From NCBI GenBank assembly GCA_030263395.1, contig SZOW01000001.1, positions 124,001 through 188,000 of the forward strand: a stretch of DNA of 64,000 nt. Reading direction: 5' to 3'. Shown piece after piece: positions 27,037 through 35,766 of the stretch. The notes below the pieces were generated by a model, which saw only the letters and a list, made by a program, of their open reading frames with translations, had not been told where the DNA came from and made no database searches. The translations under genes were made by a program, and so were the position numbers. Origin of the DNA: QUBU01 sp014337915. GTDB taxonomy: Bacteria; Pseudomonadota; Gammaproteobacteria; Steroidobacterales; GCA-2729495. Position 1 is the stretch's first letter. Each line of letters starts with the position of its first letter.

Positions 27037-27773
27037 AGCGCATTCTGGTCCTGCTGCTGCTGTTGCTCCCGGCGCTGACCTGGGCCGCCGAGCCCGGCGG
27101 ACGCGCGCTGGAACTGGTCACCGCCAGTGCCGATGGCAAGACCTGGTCGGTGAGCCTGCAGATCCTGCTGCTGATGACGGCGCTGACGCTGCTGCCATCG
27201 CTGGCGCTGGCCGCCACCTCATTCACGCGCATCGTCATCGTGCTGGCGATCCTGCGCCAGGCGATCGGCATGCCGCAGACGCCACCCAACCAGGTGCTGG
27301 TGGGCCTGGCCCTGTTCCTGTCCTTCTTCGTCATGGGCCCGGTGCTTAACGAGGTCTACGACAACGGCGTCAAGCCCTACATGGCCGGCACCATCGAACT
27401 GGATGCGGCAGCCGCGGCGGCCGAAAAGCCGCTGCGCAGCTTCATGCTGGGCCAGACGCGCGAACCCGACCTGGAGCTGTTCGCCAACCTGGCGGGCCAC
27501 GAGGAGTATGCGACGCCGGAGGCCGTGCCGATGTCGGTGCTGCTGCCGAGCTTCATGACCTCGGAGCTCAAGACCGCCTTCCAGATCGGTTTCCTCACCT
27601 TCATCCCGTTCCTGATCATCGACCTCGTGGTCTCCAGCGTCCTCATGTCCATGGGCATGATGATGCTCTCCCCGATGCTCATCTCGCTGCCGTTCAAGAT
27701 CATGCTGTTCGTCCTGGTGGACGGCTGGAGCCTGATCATGGGCACGCTGGCGGCGAGCTTCGCCACCAGCTGA
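27033..27773 (+). CDS. fliP: Flagellar type III export protein FliP
   Basis: FliP (246 aa) forms the export gate with FliQ and FliR. A cleavable signal peptide (VKRILVLLLLLLPALTWAA) is followed by transmembrane segments, with the signatures TSFTRIVIVLAILRQAIG, LFLSFFVMGPVLNEVY and LLPSFMTSELKTAFQIGF typical of the family. The start is a GTG that overlaps the fliO stop (GTGA at 27033-27036), so translation is coupled. Confidence 0.97.
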   Translation: MKRILVLLLLLLPALTWAAEPGGRALELVTASADGKTWSVSLQILLLMTALTLLPSLALAATSFTRIVIVLAILRQAIGMPQTPPNQVLVGLALFLSFFVMGPVLNEVYDNGVKPYMAGTIELDAAAAAAEKPLRSFMLGQTREPDLELFANLAGHEEYATPEAVPMSVLLPSFMTSELKTAFQIGFLTFIPFLIIDLVVSSVLMSMGMMMLSPMLISLPFKIMLFVLVDGWSLIMGTLAASFATS

Positions 27774-27783
27774 GGACTGCCCC

Positions 27784-28053
27784 ATGACGCCCGAGATGGT
27801 GCTGACCGTTGCCCGCGAATCGCTCACCGTGACCATCCTGGTCGCCGCACCGCTGCTGCTGGCCGCGCTGGTCACCGGCGTGCTGGTGGGCGTGCTGCAG
27901 GCTGCCACCCAGATCAACGAAATGACGCTGTCGTTCATCCCCAAGCTGCTGGCGCTGGTGGTGACCCTGCTGGCCACCGGCCCCTGGATGCTGGAGATGC
28001 TCACCGGCTACACGCGGACCCTGTTCCACAACATCCCGTCCATGCTCGGCTGA
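27784..28053 (+). CDS. fliQ: Flagellar export protein FliQ
   Basis: FliQ (89 aa) is a two-helix membrane hairpin of the export gate: ESLTVTILVAAPLLLAALVT and LLALVVTLLATGPWMLEML. The conserved segment GVLQAATQINEMTLSFIPK between them is diagnostic. It starts 10 bases after fliP and precedes fliR by 16 bases. Confidence 0.97.
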   Translation: MTPEMVLTVARESLTVTILVAAPLLLAALVTGVLVGVLQAATQINEMTLSFIPKLLALVVTLLATGPWMLEMLTGYTRTLFHNIPSMLG

Positions 28054-28069
28054 GCGCCGCCGCGCCGCC

Positions 28070-28840
28070 ATGCTGACCCTCGCCGCCATCGTCGACACGC
28101 TGTTCCACATCCTGTGGGCCGCCCTGCGGGTCGGTGGCATGGTGATGGTGGCGCCGGTGTTCGGCGCCATGTTCGTCCCGACGCGGCTGCGGCTGCTGAT
28201 CACGCTGGTGCTGTCCTTCGCCATGCTGCCGGCGGTGGGACCGCTGCCAGCCTACTCGCCGCTAAGCCTGCAGGGCCTGCTGGCCGTCGGCCAGGAGCTG
28301 GTCGTCGGCGTCGCCATCGGCTTCCTGCTGAAGATCGCCATCGAGGCCGCGGTGATCGGCGGCCAGATCGTCTCCAGCGGCACCGGCCTGTCCTTCGCCA
28401 TGGTGGTGGATCCGCAGTCCGGCGGCATCCCGCTGCTGGGCCGCTTCTACCTGATCATCGCCACGCTGCTGATGCTGGCGCTGAACGCGCACCTGCAGCT
28501 GATCCAGGTGCTGGCGGCCAGCTTCGCGCTGGTGCCCATCGGCAGCGGCGGCATCCACGCCACTGACCTGCGCCTGGTTGCCGACTTCGCCGGTCTGATG
28601 TTCCTCGGTGCGGTGAAACTGGCGCTGCCCTCGGTGGTGGCCATGCTGATGGTCAACGTCGCCTTCGGCGTCATCAGCCGCGCCGCGCCGACACTCAACC
28701 TGTTCGCCGTCGGCTTCCCGATCACGATGCTCATGGGCTTCCTGGTGATCCTCATGGACATCGGCTCGCATGGGCCGATCTGGCAGGCGCAGCTGACCGA
28801 GACCTTCAACGCCATCAACCGCCTGCTGGCCGGGGGTTGA
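28070..28840 (+). CDS. fliR: Flagellar export protein FliR
   Basis: FliR (256 aa) completes the FliPQR export gate. Several hydrophobic segments and family signatures are visible: MVMVAPVFGAMFVPTRLRLL near the start, VGVAIGFLLKIAIEAAVIGG, and the C-terminal APTLNLFAVGFPITMLMGFL. Its TGA (28838-28840) ends two bases before the flhB ATG at 28843, so the two are coupled. Confidence 0.97.
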   Translation: MLTLAAIVDTLFHILWAALRVGGMVMVAPVFGAMFVPTRLRLLITLVLSFAMLPAVGPLPAYSPLSLQGLLAVGQELVVGVAIGFLLKIAIEAAVIGGQIVSSGTGLSFAMVVDPQSGGIPLLGRFYLIIATLLMLALNAHLQLIQVLAASFALVPIGSGGIHATDLRLVADFAGLMFLGAVKLALPSVVAMLMVNVAFGVISRAAPTLNLFAVGFPITMLMGFLVILMDIGSHGPIWQAQLTETFNAINRLLAGG

Positions 28841-28842
28841 GC

Positions 28843-29997
28843 ATGGCGGAGATGGACTTCCAGGAACGCACCGAACAAGCCACGCCGAAACGCCAGGAAG
28901 AGGCGCGCCGGCGTGGCCAGGTGGCGCGCTCGCGGGAACTGAACATCGCCGCGGTGCTGCTGGCCGGCGCGGGCGTCATCAGCGTTTCGCGCGCGCAGCT
29001 GGGCAGCGCGCTGGAAGACCTGATGCGCCGCGGCCTGACACCGGACCCGCGCCTGCTGGACCAGCCCGGCACGATGACCGCGGCGCTGGCCAGCGCCAGC
29101 ATCGACACGCTGCTCGCCTTCACGCCGCTGCTGGTGGTGCTGGCGCTGGCGGCCGTAGGCGGTGCGCTGGCGGTCGGCGGCTGGGTCTTCAGCACCGAGC
29201 AGGTCGCGCCGCGCTGGAGCCGCCTGGATCCGGTGCAGGGCATCAAGCGCATCTTCAGCCTGCGTGGCCTGGTGGAAGTCGCCAAGGCGCTGGCCAAGGG
29301 GCTGGTCATCGGCGGTTTCGCGCTGGGCTGCATGGCCTGGGCCCGCGGCCCGGTGCTGGCGCTGGGCGTCGAGCCGCTCGGCGCGGCCATGAACGACGCA
29401 GGCTACCTGGTTGCCGTGACCCTGGTCGCCTGCAGCTTCGGCATGCTGGTGGTGGCGCTGGCGGATGCGCCCTTCCAGCTCTGGTCGCACCATCGCGAAC
29501 TGCGCATGACGCGCCAGGAGATCCGCGAGGAACTGAAGGAGACCGAGGGTCGCCCCGAGGTGCGCAGCCGCATCCGCGCGCTGCAGCAGCAGCTGGCCAG
29601 CCGCCGCATGATGAAGGCGGTGCCGACGGCCGATGTCATCATCACCAACCCGACACATTTCGCCGTCGCCCTGCGCTACGACGAGAAGCGCATGCGCGCC
29701 CCGGTGGTGGTCGCCAAGGGCGTAGACCACGTGGCCGCCCGCATCCGCGAGCTGGCCAGCCAGCACCGCGTGGCGCTGTTCGAAGCGCCGCTGCTGGCCC
29801 GCGCGCTGTACTGGACCACCAATCTCAACCAGGAGATCCCGGGCCCGCTCTACGTGGCGGTCGCCCAGGTGCTGACCTACGTGTATCGCCTCAGGGCTGC
29901 CGTGCAGACCGGCGCCGCCTGGCCGGAGCGTCCGGCCGTGCAGGTGGACGCCAGCCTCGCCAGGCCCCGGCGCGGCCGGCGCGACCTGCAGGCCTGA
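28843..29997 (+). CDS. flhB: Flagellar export switch protein FlhB
   Basis: FlhB (384 aa) controls the change from rod/hook to filament export. The N-terminus MDFQERTEQATPKRQEEARR is typical, four transmembrane segments follow, and the cytoplasmic domain has the self-cleavage site NPTH at residues 269-272, within VIITNPTHFAVALRYDE. A TTG at 28837 would add two residues, but ATG 28843 fits the family. The C-terminal tail beyond about residue 350 is variable and Arg-rich. Confidence 0.97.
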   Translation: MAEMDFQERTEQATPKRQEEARRRGQVARSRELNIAAVLLAGAGVISVSRAQLGSALEDLMRRGLTPDPRLLDQPGTMTAALASASIDTLLAFTPLLVVLALAAVGGALAVGGWVFSTEQVAPRWSRLDPVQGIKRIFSLRGLVEVAKALAKGLVIGGFALGCMAWARGPVLALGVEPLGAAMNDAGYLVAVTLVACSFGMLVVALADAPFQLWSHHRELRMTRQEIREELKETEGRPEVRSRIRALQQQLASRRMMKAVPTADVIITNPTHFAVALRYDEKRMRAPVVVAKGVDHVAARIRELASQHRVALFEAPLLARALYWTTNLNQEIPGPLYVAVAQVLTYVYRLRAAVQTGAAWPERPAVQVDASLARPRRGRRDLQA

Positions 29998-30027
29998 GGC
30001 CGCTGACAGACCGATGGAGAACCCGAC

Positions 30028-32109
30028 ATGACCGCAGCCAGCAACGGCCCCGCCCGCTTCCTCCGCAACCTCGGTGGCGCCGGCCTGCCAATCCTGATCC
30101 TCGCCATGCTCTCGATGGTGGTGCTGCCGCTGCCGCCGCTGGTGCTCGATGCGCTGTTCACCTTCAACATCGTGCTCTCGCTGATGGTGGTGCTGGCGGT
30201 GGTCTACGTGATGCGGCCGCTGGATTTCGCGGTGTTCCCCACCGTGCTGCTGCTGGCCACGCTGCTACGCCTGGCGCTCAACGTCGCTTCCACGCGCGTG
30301 GTGCTGCTGCACGGCCATACCGGCACCGATTCGGCCGGCAAGGTGATCGAGGCCTTCGGCGAGTTCGTGGTAGGCGGCAACTACGCGGTGGGCGTGGTGG
30401 TCTTCGCCATCCTCATCATCATCAACTTCGTGGTGGTCACCAAGGGCGCCGGCCGCGTCTCCGAAGTCAGCGCACGCTTTACCCTCGACGCCCTGCCCGG
30501 CAAGCAGATGGCCATCGACGCCGACCTCAACGCCGGCATCATCAGCCAGGAGGAAGCCGCCCAGCGCCGTGCCGAGGTGCGTACCGAGGCGGACTTCTAC
30601 GGCGCCATGGACGGCTCCAGCAAGTTCGTCCGCGGCGACGCGATCGCCGGGCTGCTGATCGTCTTCATCAACGTCATCGGCGGCATCCTCATCGGTACGC
30701 TGCAGCACGACCTCGGCTTCGCTGCCGCGGCACAGACCTACACGCTGCTCACCATCGGCGACGGCCTGGTGGCGCAGATTCCCTCGCTGCTGCTCTCCAC
30801 CGCGGTGGCCATCATCGTCACCCGCATGTCGCGCGCCGAGAACATGAGCCAGCAGCTGTTCAACCAGCTGGTGGGCGATCCGCGCATCCTGCGGGTGGTG
30901 GCGGTGCTGCTGGGTCTGCTGGGCCTGGTGCCGGGCATGCCCAACGTCGCCTTCCTGCTCGCCGCCGGTGCCTGCGCCGGCAGCGCCTGGCTGCTGGAGC
31001 GCAAGTCGGCGGCCATCCGCCAGGCACTGGACAGTCGCCCGGCGGAACCGGAGCTGCCGCCACCCGAACCCAACCGCGACCTGTCCTGGGATGACGTCGG
31101 CCAGGCCGACCCCATCGCCCTGGACGTGGGCTACCGGCTGATCCCGCTGGTGGACCGCAACCAGGATGGCGAGCTGATGCGCCGGATCAAGGGCGTGCGC
31201 AAGCGGCTGTCCGAGGAACTGGGCTTCCTCATCACGCCGGTGCGCATCCGCGACGACCTCGACCTGCCGCCGCAGGGCTATCGCATCAGCCTGCTGGGCT
31301 CGACCATCGCCCAGGGCGAGGTCTATGCCGACCGCGAGCTCGCCATCAATCCGGGCCACATCGACCAGCCGATCCAGGGCATTCCCGCGCGCGATCCGGC
31401 CTTCAACCTGGAGGCGGTGTGGATCGAACCGGTGCAGCGCGAGGACGCCCAGGCGCGCGGCTACACCGTCGTGGACGTGCCGACCGTCATCGCCACGCAT
31501 CTTTCGAAGGTGCTCCAGGAGAACGCCCATGAGCTGCTCGGGCACCAGGAAGCACAGCAGCTGCTCGACCGCCTCGCCAGGAGCGCGCCCCGGCTGGTCG
31601 AGGAGCTGACGCCGAAGACCCTGTCGCTGTCGGTGATCGTGCGCGTGCTGCAGGAGCTGCTGCGCGACCAGGTCGCCATCACCAACATGCGCAGCATCTG
31701 CCAGACCCTGGCCGAGCATGGCCGCACCACCCAGGACCCGGAGGTCCTGACCGGGCATGTGCGGGCGGCGCTGGGGCGCTCCATCGTGCAGAAGCTCGGC
31801 ACCCAGTCGGAGGAGCTGCCGGTCATCACCCTGGAGCCGCGGCTGGAACAGATCTTGCAGGATGCCCTCAAGGGCGGCGGCGAAGGCGGCATCGAGCCTT
31901 CGCTGGCCGAGCGGGTGCAGGCACAGCTGTCGGAGACCACCCAGCGCCAGGAAATCGCCGGACAGCCGGCGGTTCTGCTGGTGTCACCGGCACTGCGGCC
32001 CTGGCTCGCGCGGTTCCTGCGCTTCGCGGTGCCCAGCCTGAAGGTGCTGGCCTACAACGAGGTGCCGGACAGCCGCCGCGTCAAGCTCGTGGCGGCAGTG
32101 GGAAGTTGA
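30028..32109 (+). CDS. flhA: Flagellar export gate protein FlhA
   Basis: FlhA (693 aa) is the largest export component, with eight predicted transmembrane helices in the first half and a cytoplasmic nonameric ring domain in the second. Strong signatures are RLALNVASTRVVLLHGHTGT, NFVVVTKGAGRVSEVSARFT, LDALPGKQMAIDADLNAGII and the C-terminal LGRSIVQKLGTQSEELPVI. It starts 30 bases after flhB behind GATGGAGAA. Length matches the family. Confidence 0.98.
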   Translation: MTAASNGPARFLRNLGGAGLPILILAMLSMVVLPLPPLVLDALFTFNIVLSLMVVLAVVYVMRPLDFAVFPTVLLLATLLRLALNVASTRVVLLHGHTGTDSAGKVIEAFGEFVVGGNYAVGVVVFAILIIINFVVVTKGAGRVSEVSARFTLDALPGKQMAIDADLNAGIISQEEAAQRRAEVRTEADFYGAMDGSSKFVRGDAIAGLLIVFINVIGGILIGTLQHDLGFAAAAQTYTLLTIGDGLVAQIPSLLLSTAVAIIVTRMSRAENMSQQLFNQLVGDPRILRVVAVLLGLLGLVPGMPNVAFLLAAGACAGSAWLLERKSAAIRQALDSRPAEPELPPPEPNRDLSWDDVGQADPIALDVGYRLIPLVDRNQDGELMRRIKGVRKRLSEELGFLITPVRIRDDLDLPPQGYRISLLGSTIAQGEVYADRELAINPGHIDQPIQGIPARDPAFNLEAVWIEPVQREDAQARGYTVVDVPTVIATHLSKVLQENAHELLGHQEAQQLLDRLARSAPRLVEELTPKTLSLSVIVRVLQELLRDQVAITNMRSICQTLAEHGRTTQDPEVLTGHVRAALGRSIVQKLGTQSEELPVITLEPRLEQILQDALKGGGEGGIEPSLAERVQAQLSETTQRQEIAGQPAVLLVSPALRPWLARFLRFAVPSLKVLAYNEVPDSRRVKLVAAVGS

Positions 32110-32117
32110 CAGGATTT

Positions 32118-32132
32118 TGGCACGGCCCCGGC
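32118..32132 (+). promoter_or_regulatory. Possible weak sigma-54 promoter of flhF
   Basis: TGGCACGGCCCCGGC keeps an ideal -24 half (TGGCACG) and the 10-base GG (32119-32120) to GC (32131-32132) spacing, but the -12 half is CGGC instead of TTGC. It may be a weakened or decayed promoter, since the gene can also be read from upstream. Confidence 0.35.
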
Positions 32133-32148
32133 GCCTGAACAGGCGCCG
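32129..32148. repeat. GC-rich 20-bp palindrome between flhA and flhF
   Basis: CGGCGCCTG at 32129-32137 and its exact reverse complement at 32140-32148 are separated by AA. As RNA it would make a hairpin with a four-base loop; there is no following T run, so termination is doubtful. It overlaps the -12 half of the possible flhF promoter and could be an operator or an attenuating structure. Confidence 0.6.
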
Positions 32149-32171
32149 CGGGCCAGCCCCAGGGAGGCAGG

Positions 32172-33383
32172 ATGAAAATCAGACGTTTCGTCGCCAGCGA
32201 CATCCGCGAAGCCATGCGCCAGGTCCGCGAGGCCCTCGGCCCGGACGCCGTGATCCTCGAGACCCAGCGGGTCGAGGGTGGCATCGAGCTGTCGGCAGCG
32301 GTGGACTACGAGCCGCCGGCGACACCGGCAGCAGCAGGCCCCGCCGCCAACTACGCCGCCGTGGCTGCGGACGGCGGCACCGGCCAGCCAGCGCCCGTGG
32401 CGGCACCGGTGGCGGCTGGCAGCGTCCCGCGCCTGGCCGACGACCGCGAATTCCGCAACCTGCGCGAGGAAGTGCGCACGCTGCGCGACCTGCTCGAGAC
32501 CCAGCTCTCGCGCCTGGCCTGGAACGACGGCGTGCGCCGCAATGCCGCCGCCGCCACCACCATGCGCAACCTGACACGCATCGGCCTCACCCCGGACGTG
32601 GTCCGCGACATCGTCGCCGCGCTGGGCGCGGACCTGACGGCCCGCACCGCCTGGAGCGCGCCGCTGCGGCGGCTCGAGGCCAGCATCCCGGTCTGCGATG
32701 ACGACCTGATCGCCGCTGGCGGCGTGTTCGCCATCGTCGGCCCCACCGGCGTCGGCAAGACCACCACCATCGCCAAGCTGGCCGCACGCTACGCGCTGCA
32801 GGGCCGGCCGGAGGACGTCGCGCTGGTGACCACCGACACCTTCCGCATCGGCGCACGCGAGCAGCTCGAGACCTTCGGCGAGATTCTCGGTGCCCCGGTC
32901 TACCAGGCCGGCGACGGTAACCGCCTGGCCGAGGTGCTGGACCTGCTCTCCAGCCGCAGGCTGGTGCTGATCGACACCGCCGGCATGGGACAGCGCGACC
33001 TGCGCCTGGCACGCCAGCTGTCCTGGCTGGCGGCCGCGGATGCCCGCGTCAAGGTACTGCTGGCGCTTCCCGCCAACACGCAGAGCGCCGGCCAGCGGGA
33101 AATTGTGGAAGCGTTCATGGCAGCCCGCCCGTCAGCGTGCATCCTTACCAAGACGGATGAGGCGACCTCCCTCGGCGGTGCACTGTCGGCGCTGGTGCGC
33201 AGCCGGCTGCCGCTGGCTTATGTCGCCAACGGCCAGCGGGTTCCCGAAGACCTGCACTGTGCCGGGCCACGCCGCACCTGGCTGGTGAAGTCCGCCCTGG
33301 AGCTGATGAGCGGCGACACCGGGATCAACGACGACTTCATGGCAGAACAATTTGCCGAGGTGGACATCGATGCCTGCGCCTGA
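32172..33383 (+). CDS. flhF: SRP-type GTPase FlhF, polar flagellum placement
   Basis: FlhF (403 aa) recruits the first flagellar parts to the cell pole. It has the N-terminal B domain (MKIRRFVASDIREAMRQVRE), an Ala/Pro-rich linker, and an SRP-family NG domain with the P-loop GPTGVGKT at 190-197, VTTDTFRIGAREQLETFGEI and the KTDEA guanine-specificity motif. GGGAGG at 32162-32167 is a strong ribosome site. fleN, its regulator, overlaps the end of the gene. The pair indicates a polar flagellum. Confidence 0.96.
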   Translation: MKIRRFVASDIREAMRQVREALGPDAVILETQRVEGGIELSAAVDYEPPATPAAAGPAANYAAVAADGGTGQPAPVAAPVAAGSVPRLADDREFRNLREEVRTLRDLLETQLSRLAWNDGVRRNAAAATTMRNLTRIGLTPDVVRDIVAALGADLTARTAWSAPLRRLEASIPVCDDDLIAAGGVFAIVGPTGVGKTTTIAKLAARYALQGRPEDVALVTTDTFRIGAREQLETFGEILGAPVYQAGDGNRLAEVLDLLSSRRLVLIDTAGMGQRDLRLARQLSWLAAADARVKVLLALPANTQSAGQREIVEAFMAARPSACILTKTDEATSLGGALSALVRSRLPLAYVANGQRVPEDLHCAGPRRTWLVKSALELMSGDTGINDDFMAEQFAEVDIDACA

Positions 33384-34263
33384 ACCTGCCATGAATCCCG
33401 ACCAGGCCGATGGCCTGCGACGCCTGCGCCAGGCCCGGCCGGTGAAGGTCATCACCGTCACCGGCGGCAAGGGTGGCGTCGGCAAGACCAACATCTGCGC
33501 CAACCTCGCGGTGGCGCTGTCGATGCTCGGCCGGCGCGTGATGCTCTTCGACGGCGACCTCGGCCTGGCCAACGTCGACGTGCTGTTCGGCCTGCAGCCG
33601 CAGTACACCATGGCCGACGTGGTGCGCGGCGAGCGCAGCCTGCCGGAGGTCGTGGTCAGCGGCCCGGCCGGTGTCATGGTGGTGCCCGGCGCCTCCGGCC
33701 TGTCGGAGATGGCCAACCTCAGCACGCTGCAGAACGCCGGCATCGTCAATGCCTTCAGCGAACTGAGCTGCGACCTCGACGTCCTCATGGTGGATACGCC
33801 GGCCGGTATCTCCGATCCGGTGCTGCGCTTCGCCGAGGCGGCCCACGAAGTCGTGGTGGTGGTCTGCGACGAGCCCACCTCCATCACCGACGCCTATGCA
33901 GTGATCAAGGTGCTGTCCCGCGAACGCAACGTGCACCGCTTCCGCGTGGTCACCAACATGACCCGCGAGGGGGGCCATGGCCGCCAGCTGTTCGAGAAGC
34001 TGCTGCGGGTCACCGAGCGCTTCCTGCAGGTCTCGCTGGACCATGCCGGCAGCGTGCCCTACGACGACCGGGTGTGGCGCGCGGTCCAGCTGCAGACGCC
34101 GTTTGTGACGGCGTTCCCCACCAGCCTGGCCGCCTCCGCCCTCAAGCAGCTGGCCCATCGTGCCGATAAGTGGGATGCACCCCGCGCGGCGCGGGGAAAC
34201 ATCGAGTTCTTCGTGGAGCGGCTGCTGCGGCAGCCGGGCAGCGCCCAGGGCGCGGTGGCATGA
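33370..34263 (+). CDS. fleN: MinD-like ATPase FleN/FlhG, flagellar number control
   Basis: FleN (297 aa from this start) limits flagellar number by antagonising FleQ and FlhF. It carries the deviant Walker A TGGKGGVGKTN (residues 31-41), FDGDLGLANVDVLFGL and DVLMVDTPAGIS, all MinD/ParA hallmarks. ATG 33370 has GAGG nine bases upstream; ATG 33352 and ATG 33391 are alternatives. The last 120 bases also hold a sigma-28-like promoter and a hairpin that would serve fliA. It overlaps fliA by 4 bases. Confidence 0.95.
   Translation: MPAPEPAMNPDQADGLRRLRQARPVKVITVTGGKGGVGKTNICANLAVALSMLGRRVMLFDGDLGLANVDVLFGLQPQYTMADVVRGERSLPEVVVSGPAGVMVVPGASGLSEMANLSTLQNAGIVNAFSELSCDLDVLMVDTPAGISDPVLRFAEAAHEVVVVVCDEPTSITDAYAVIKVLSRERNVHRFRVVTNMTREGGHGRQLFEKLLRVTERFLQVSLDHAGSVPYDDRVWRAVQLQTPFVTAFPTSLAASALKQLAHRADKWDAPRAARGNIEFFVERLLRQPGSAQGAVA
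34142..34169 (+). promoter_or_regulatory. Sigma-28-like promoter inside fleN, upstream of fliA
   Basis: An exact GCCGATAA -10 element lies at 34162-34169, and TCAAG begins 20 bases earlier at 34142, giving a 16-base gap after TCAA against 15 at fliC. The same -35 bases, TCAAG, occur at the fliC promoter. The element encodes Ala-Asp-Lys of FleN. It sits 91 bases before the fliA ATG and could allow FliA to amplify its own operon with motCD. Confidence 0.6.
34180..34196 (+). other. GC hairpin in the fleN tail ahead of fliA
   Basis: CCCCGCG (34180-34186) and CGCGGGG (34190-34196) form a perfect 7-bp stem with a CGG loop, within the fleN coding sequence and just after the sigma-28-like element. 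It would lie at the 5' end of a fliA transcript and might stabilise it. Confidence 0.55.
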
Positions 34264-35003
34264 GCACAGCCTCCGCCTACGCCACTGCCAGCCAGCTCCA
34301 GCCCGAGGAACTGGTGGAGCGGTATGCGCCGCTGGTCAAGAGGATCGCGAGTCACCTCCTTGGCCGGCTGCCCGATGGCGTGGAGCTGGAGGACATGGTG
34401 CAGACAGGGCTCATCGCCCTGCTGGATGCGGCCCGGCAGTACTCGGCTGCCAGGGGCGCGTCCTTCGAGACCTACGCGAGCATACGAGTGCGTGGAGCGA
34501 TGCTGGACGAATTCAGGAACACCGACTGGGCACCGCGCTCCGTGTACCGCAAGCAGCGGCAGCTGACGGCGGCAGTGCGTGCGGTGGAGAACCGCACCGG
34601 CGCCCATGCCAGCCCGCGTGATGTCGCCGCCGAACTCGGCGTGCCGCTCGAGGAATACTTCCGCATGGTGACGGCGACCACTACCCAGCGCATGTTCAGC
34701 CTCGAGGATGCCAACCCGGACCAGGGCAGCGACGCGGACCCGGACGGCGACCAGCCATCTCTGGACCCTGCAGCGGAGCTGGAGTCCGAGGAATTCCATG
34801 CTGCCATGACCGCAGCCATCGGCGAACTGCCGGAGCGCGAGGCACTGGTCATGTCGCTGTACTACGACGAGGAACTGAACCTGAAGGAAATCGGCGAAGT
34901 GCTCGGCGTGAGCGAGTCACGCATCTGCCAGATCCATGGCCAGGCACTGGTGCGGCTGCGCGCCCGCCTGCAGGACTGGGTGGCCACGGGAGCCGGGGCC
35001 TGA
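34260..35003 (+). CDS. fliA: Flagellar sigma factor FliA (sigma-28)
   Basis: FliA (247 aa) directs RNA polymerase to late flagellar genes such as fliC. It shows region 2 (LVKRIASHLLGRLPDGVELE, FETYASIRVRGAMLDEFRNT), region 3 and region 4 with LNLKEIGEVLGVSESRICQI. ATG 34260 overlaps the fleN stop (ATGA). The frame is open further upstream inside fleN, but that extension has no family similarity. motC starts 1 base after its stop; cheY, cheZ, cheA and cheB, usual here in Pseudomonas-type clusters, are absent. Confidence 0.97.
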   Translation: MSTASAYATASQLQPEELVERYAPLVKRIASHLLGRLPDGVELEDMVQTGLIALLDAARQYSAARGASFETYASIRVRGAMLDEFRNTDWAPRSVYRKQRQLTAAVRAVENRTGAHASPRDVAAELGVPLEEYFRMVTATTTQRMFSLEDANPDQGSDADPDGDQPSLDPAAELESEEFHAAMTAAIGELPEREALVMSLYYDEELNLKEIGEVLGVSESRICQIHGQALVRLRARLQDWVATGAGA

Positions 35004-35004
35004 C

Positions 35005-35745
35005 ATGGATCCGCTGACTACAACCGGCGTGGTGCTGGCCCTGGTGGCCCTGGTCGGCGGCAGCATCCTCAAGGGTGCCGGCATCGCGTCGCTGGCGAAC
35101 CCGGCCGCCTTCGTCATCGTCTTCATCGGCACGCTGGCCTCGAGCCTGGTGCAGACGCCGAAGGAAACCTTCCTCCGTGCCTGGAAGATTTTCCCCTGGA
35201 TCTTCAAGCCGCCGGTGGAAGACACCGACGCGCTGATCGCCAAGATGGTCGAATGGAGCGAGACCGCCCGCAAGCAGGGGCTGCTCGGGCTGGAACCGGC
35301 GCTGGAGAAGGAGCCGGACGAGTTCTCGAAGAAGGCGCTGCAGATGCTGGTCGACGGCACCGAGCCCGACAAGATCCGCGAAACCATGGAGCTGGAGCTG
35401 GAGGCCAAGGAAAAGGCCAACACGCAGAGCGCGAAGGTCTTCGAGGGCCTGGGCATCTATGCACCGACGTTGGGCATCATCGGCGCCGTGCTCGGCCTCA
35501 TCGCCGTGATGAAGAACCTCGCCGATCCCAGCAAGCTCGGCCACGGCATCGCCGCAGCCTTCACCGCCACCATCTACGGCATCGGCCTCGCCAACCTGTT
35601 CTTCCTGCCGACGGCCAACAAGCTCAAGGAGATCATCAAGGCGCAGAGCCGTGCCAAGGAAATGGTGCTGGAAGGCATCATCGCCATCGCCGAGGGCGAG
35701 AACCCGCGCAACCTGGAGGTCAAGCTGAAGAGCTACGTCGCCTGA
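35005..35745 (+). CDS. motC: Flagellar stator protein MotC (MotA family)
   Basis: A 246-aa proton-channel stator subunit with four hydrophobic segments, about residues 6-23, 31-50, 150-170 (LGIYAPTLGIIGAVLGLIAV) and 180-205. The cytoplasmic loop between the second and third is charged and would contact FliG. The segments GIAAAFTATIYGIGLANLFF and PTANKLKEI are typical of the MotA family. Pairing with a MotD-type protein and position after fliA identify it as MotC rather than the primary MotA. Confidence 0.93.
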   Translation: MDPLTTTGVVLALVALVGGSILKGAGIASLANPAAFVIVFIGTLASSLVQTPKETFLRAWKIFPWIFKPPVEDTDALIAKMVEWSETARKQGLLGLEPALEKEPDEFSKKALQMLVDGTEPDKIRETMELELEAKEKANTQSAKVFEGLGIYAPTLGIIGAVLGLIAVMKNLADPSKLGHGIAAAFTATIYGIGLANLFFLPTANKLKEIIKAQSRAKEMVLEGIIAIAEGENPRNLEVKLKSYVA

Positions 35746-35766
35746 CGCAGCCCTTCACGATGTCCC

